The position numbers were made by a program, and so were the translations under genes. A stretch of DNA of 64,000 nt, taken from contig JADJHD010000007.1 in NCBI GenBank assembly GCA_016707705.1, positions 186,001-250,000 on the forward strand, written 5' to 3'. Under the pieces are notes generated by a model that was not told the origin of the DNA, searched no databases, and saw only the letters and a list, made by a program, of their open reading frames with translations. Within the stretch, counting starts at the first letter, position 1. Every line of letters starts with the position of its first letter. Positions 63,580 through 64,000 of the stretch are shown here, piece after piece. Origin of the DNA: Bacteroidales bacterium (GTDB taxonomy: Bacteria; Bacteroidota; Bacteroidia; Bacteroidales; UBA4417).

Positions 63580-64000
63580 TTACTTGGAAGCGCGTTTACG
63601 TTCGTGTTCCTTCAGCAGAATCTTGCGGAGCCTCATGGATTTTGGCGTAATCTCCACCATTTCATCCACCTGAATATATTCAAGTGCCTCTTCCAATGAG
63701 AACTTCACGGCAGGGGCCATTCTAACTGCATCATCCTTTGCGGTGGTGCGGAAGTTGGTCATCTGCTTAGCCTTTACGATGTTTACTCCGAGGTCATTAT
63801 CGCGGGTGTTTTCACCGACAATCTGTCCTTCATATATTTCTTCAAAAGGTTCCACGAAGAAACGTCCGCGATCCTGAAGCTTATCAATGGAATAGGCTGT
63901 GGCAGTTCCGGTATCAATTGAAACAAGAACACCCACCAAACGCTGAGGCAGATTACCCTTCCATGGTTCAAATGCCCTGAAGCGATGGGCCATGATAGCC
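63580..64000 (-). CDS. typA: translational GTPase TypA/BipA, C-terminal part
   Basis: The C-terminal ~140 residues of BipA/TypA; the gene runs off the right end of the window, so the ATG at 63993 is internal. The family C-terminal domain is clear: GVLVSIDTGTATAYSIDKLQ, DRGRFFVEPFEEIYEGQIVG, NTRDNDLGVNIVKAKQMTN, KFSLEEALEYIQVDEMVEIT, PKSMRLRKILLKEHERKR. TypA is a ribosome-associated GTPase needed for growth at low temperature and under stress. The GTPase domain lies outside the window. Confidence 0.93.
   Translation of the reverse strand, partial: AIMAHRFRAFEPWKGNLPQRLVGVLVSIDTGTATAYSIDKLQDRGRFFVEPFEEIYEGQIVGENTRDNDLGVNIVKAKQMTNFRTTAKDDAVRMAPAVKFSLEEALEYIQVDEMVEITPKSMRLRKILLKEHERKRASK

Overview
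The window is chromosomal DNA from a member of the Bacteroidota, probably a Bacteroidales-like environmental lineage. The evidence is several proteins with C-terminal type IX secretion (T9SS/Por) sorting domains, a TonB-dependent receptor with a carboxypeptidase-regulatory N-terminus next to a PorV/PorQ-type barrel, promoters of the TTG-N17/18-TAnnTTTG kind, a bacterial geranylgeranylglyceryl-phosphate synthase, Rieske-like and DUF4349 lipoproteins, and S9 (DPP4) and S46 (DPP7-type) peptidases. The species cannot be named from sequence alone.

Layout. 1-5868 is a visibly AT-rich accessory stretch ending at a tRNA-Lys(CTT) gene. It holds a partial YD-repeat-like protein, a SUMF1/FGE-fold protein, a 50-aa ORF and a 1126-aa protein combining OB/S1-type modules with a C-terminal Schlafen AlbA_2 domain. 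6120-9466: DUF4349 lipoprotein and dipeptidyl peptidase IV, separated by simple repeats. 9543-16941: GGGP synthase, then metF and metH behind a SAM-I-type riboswitch, divergent from ahcY; these genes form the methionine/SAM cycle. 17041-26166: four minus-strand two-component genes (a PAS/GAF kinase, a REC-kinase, an eight-PAS kinase and a REC-HTH regulator). 26443-27232: two small lipoproteins. 27628-36749: TonB receptor, large T9SS protein and PorV-like barrel as one unit. 36854-45356: greA, HIT protein, purF, GNAT, T9SS adhesin, metallophosphoesterase, O6-alkylguanine-DNA methyltransferase and M14 carboxypeptidase. 45708-49258: a mosaic T9SS surface protein. 49506-56092: a membrane multi-PAS kinase, an Rcp1-like response regulator and a degenerate stand-alone HATPase. 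56102-63557: pfkA, sialidase-like T9SS protein, TetR regulator, S46 peptidase and another T9SS protein. 63580-64000: C-terminal part of typA.

Quality note. Four genes are interrupted by single-base frameshifts (31377-35650, 45708-49258, 49506-54517, 62041-63557). In each, both sides of the break clearly belong to one protein. Most breaks are one missing base, several in short A runs, so sequencing or assembly error is more likely than true pseudogenisation. One 160-bp patch (33398-33554) holds four such breaks.

The best candidate for something undescribed is the tRNA-Lys-adjacent stretch with the S1/AlbA_2 protein, bracketed by imperfect 45-bp direct repeats. Second are the TonB receptor/T9SS protein/PorV-like triad and the orphan degenerate HATPase beside its kinase and regulator.
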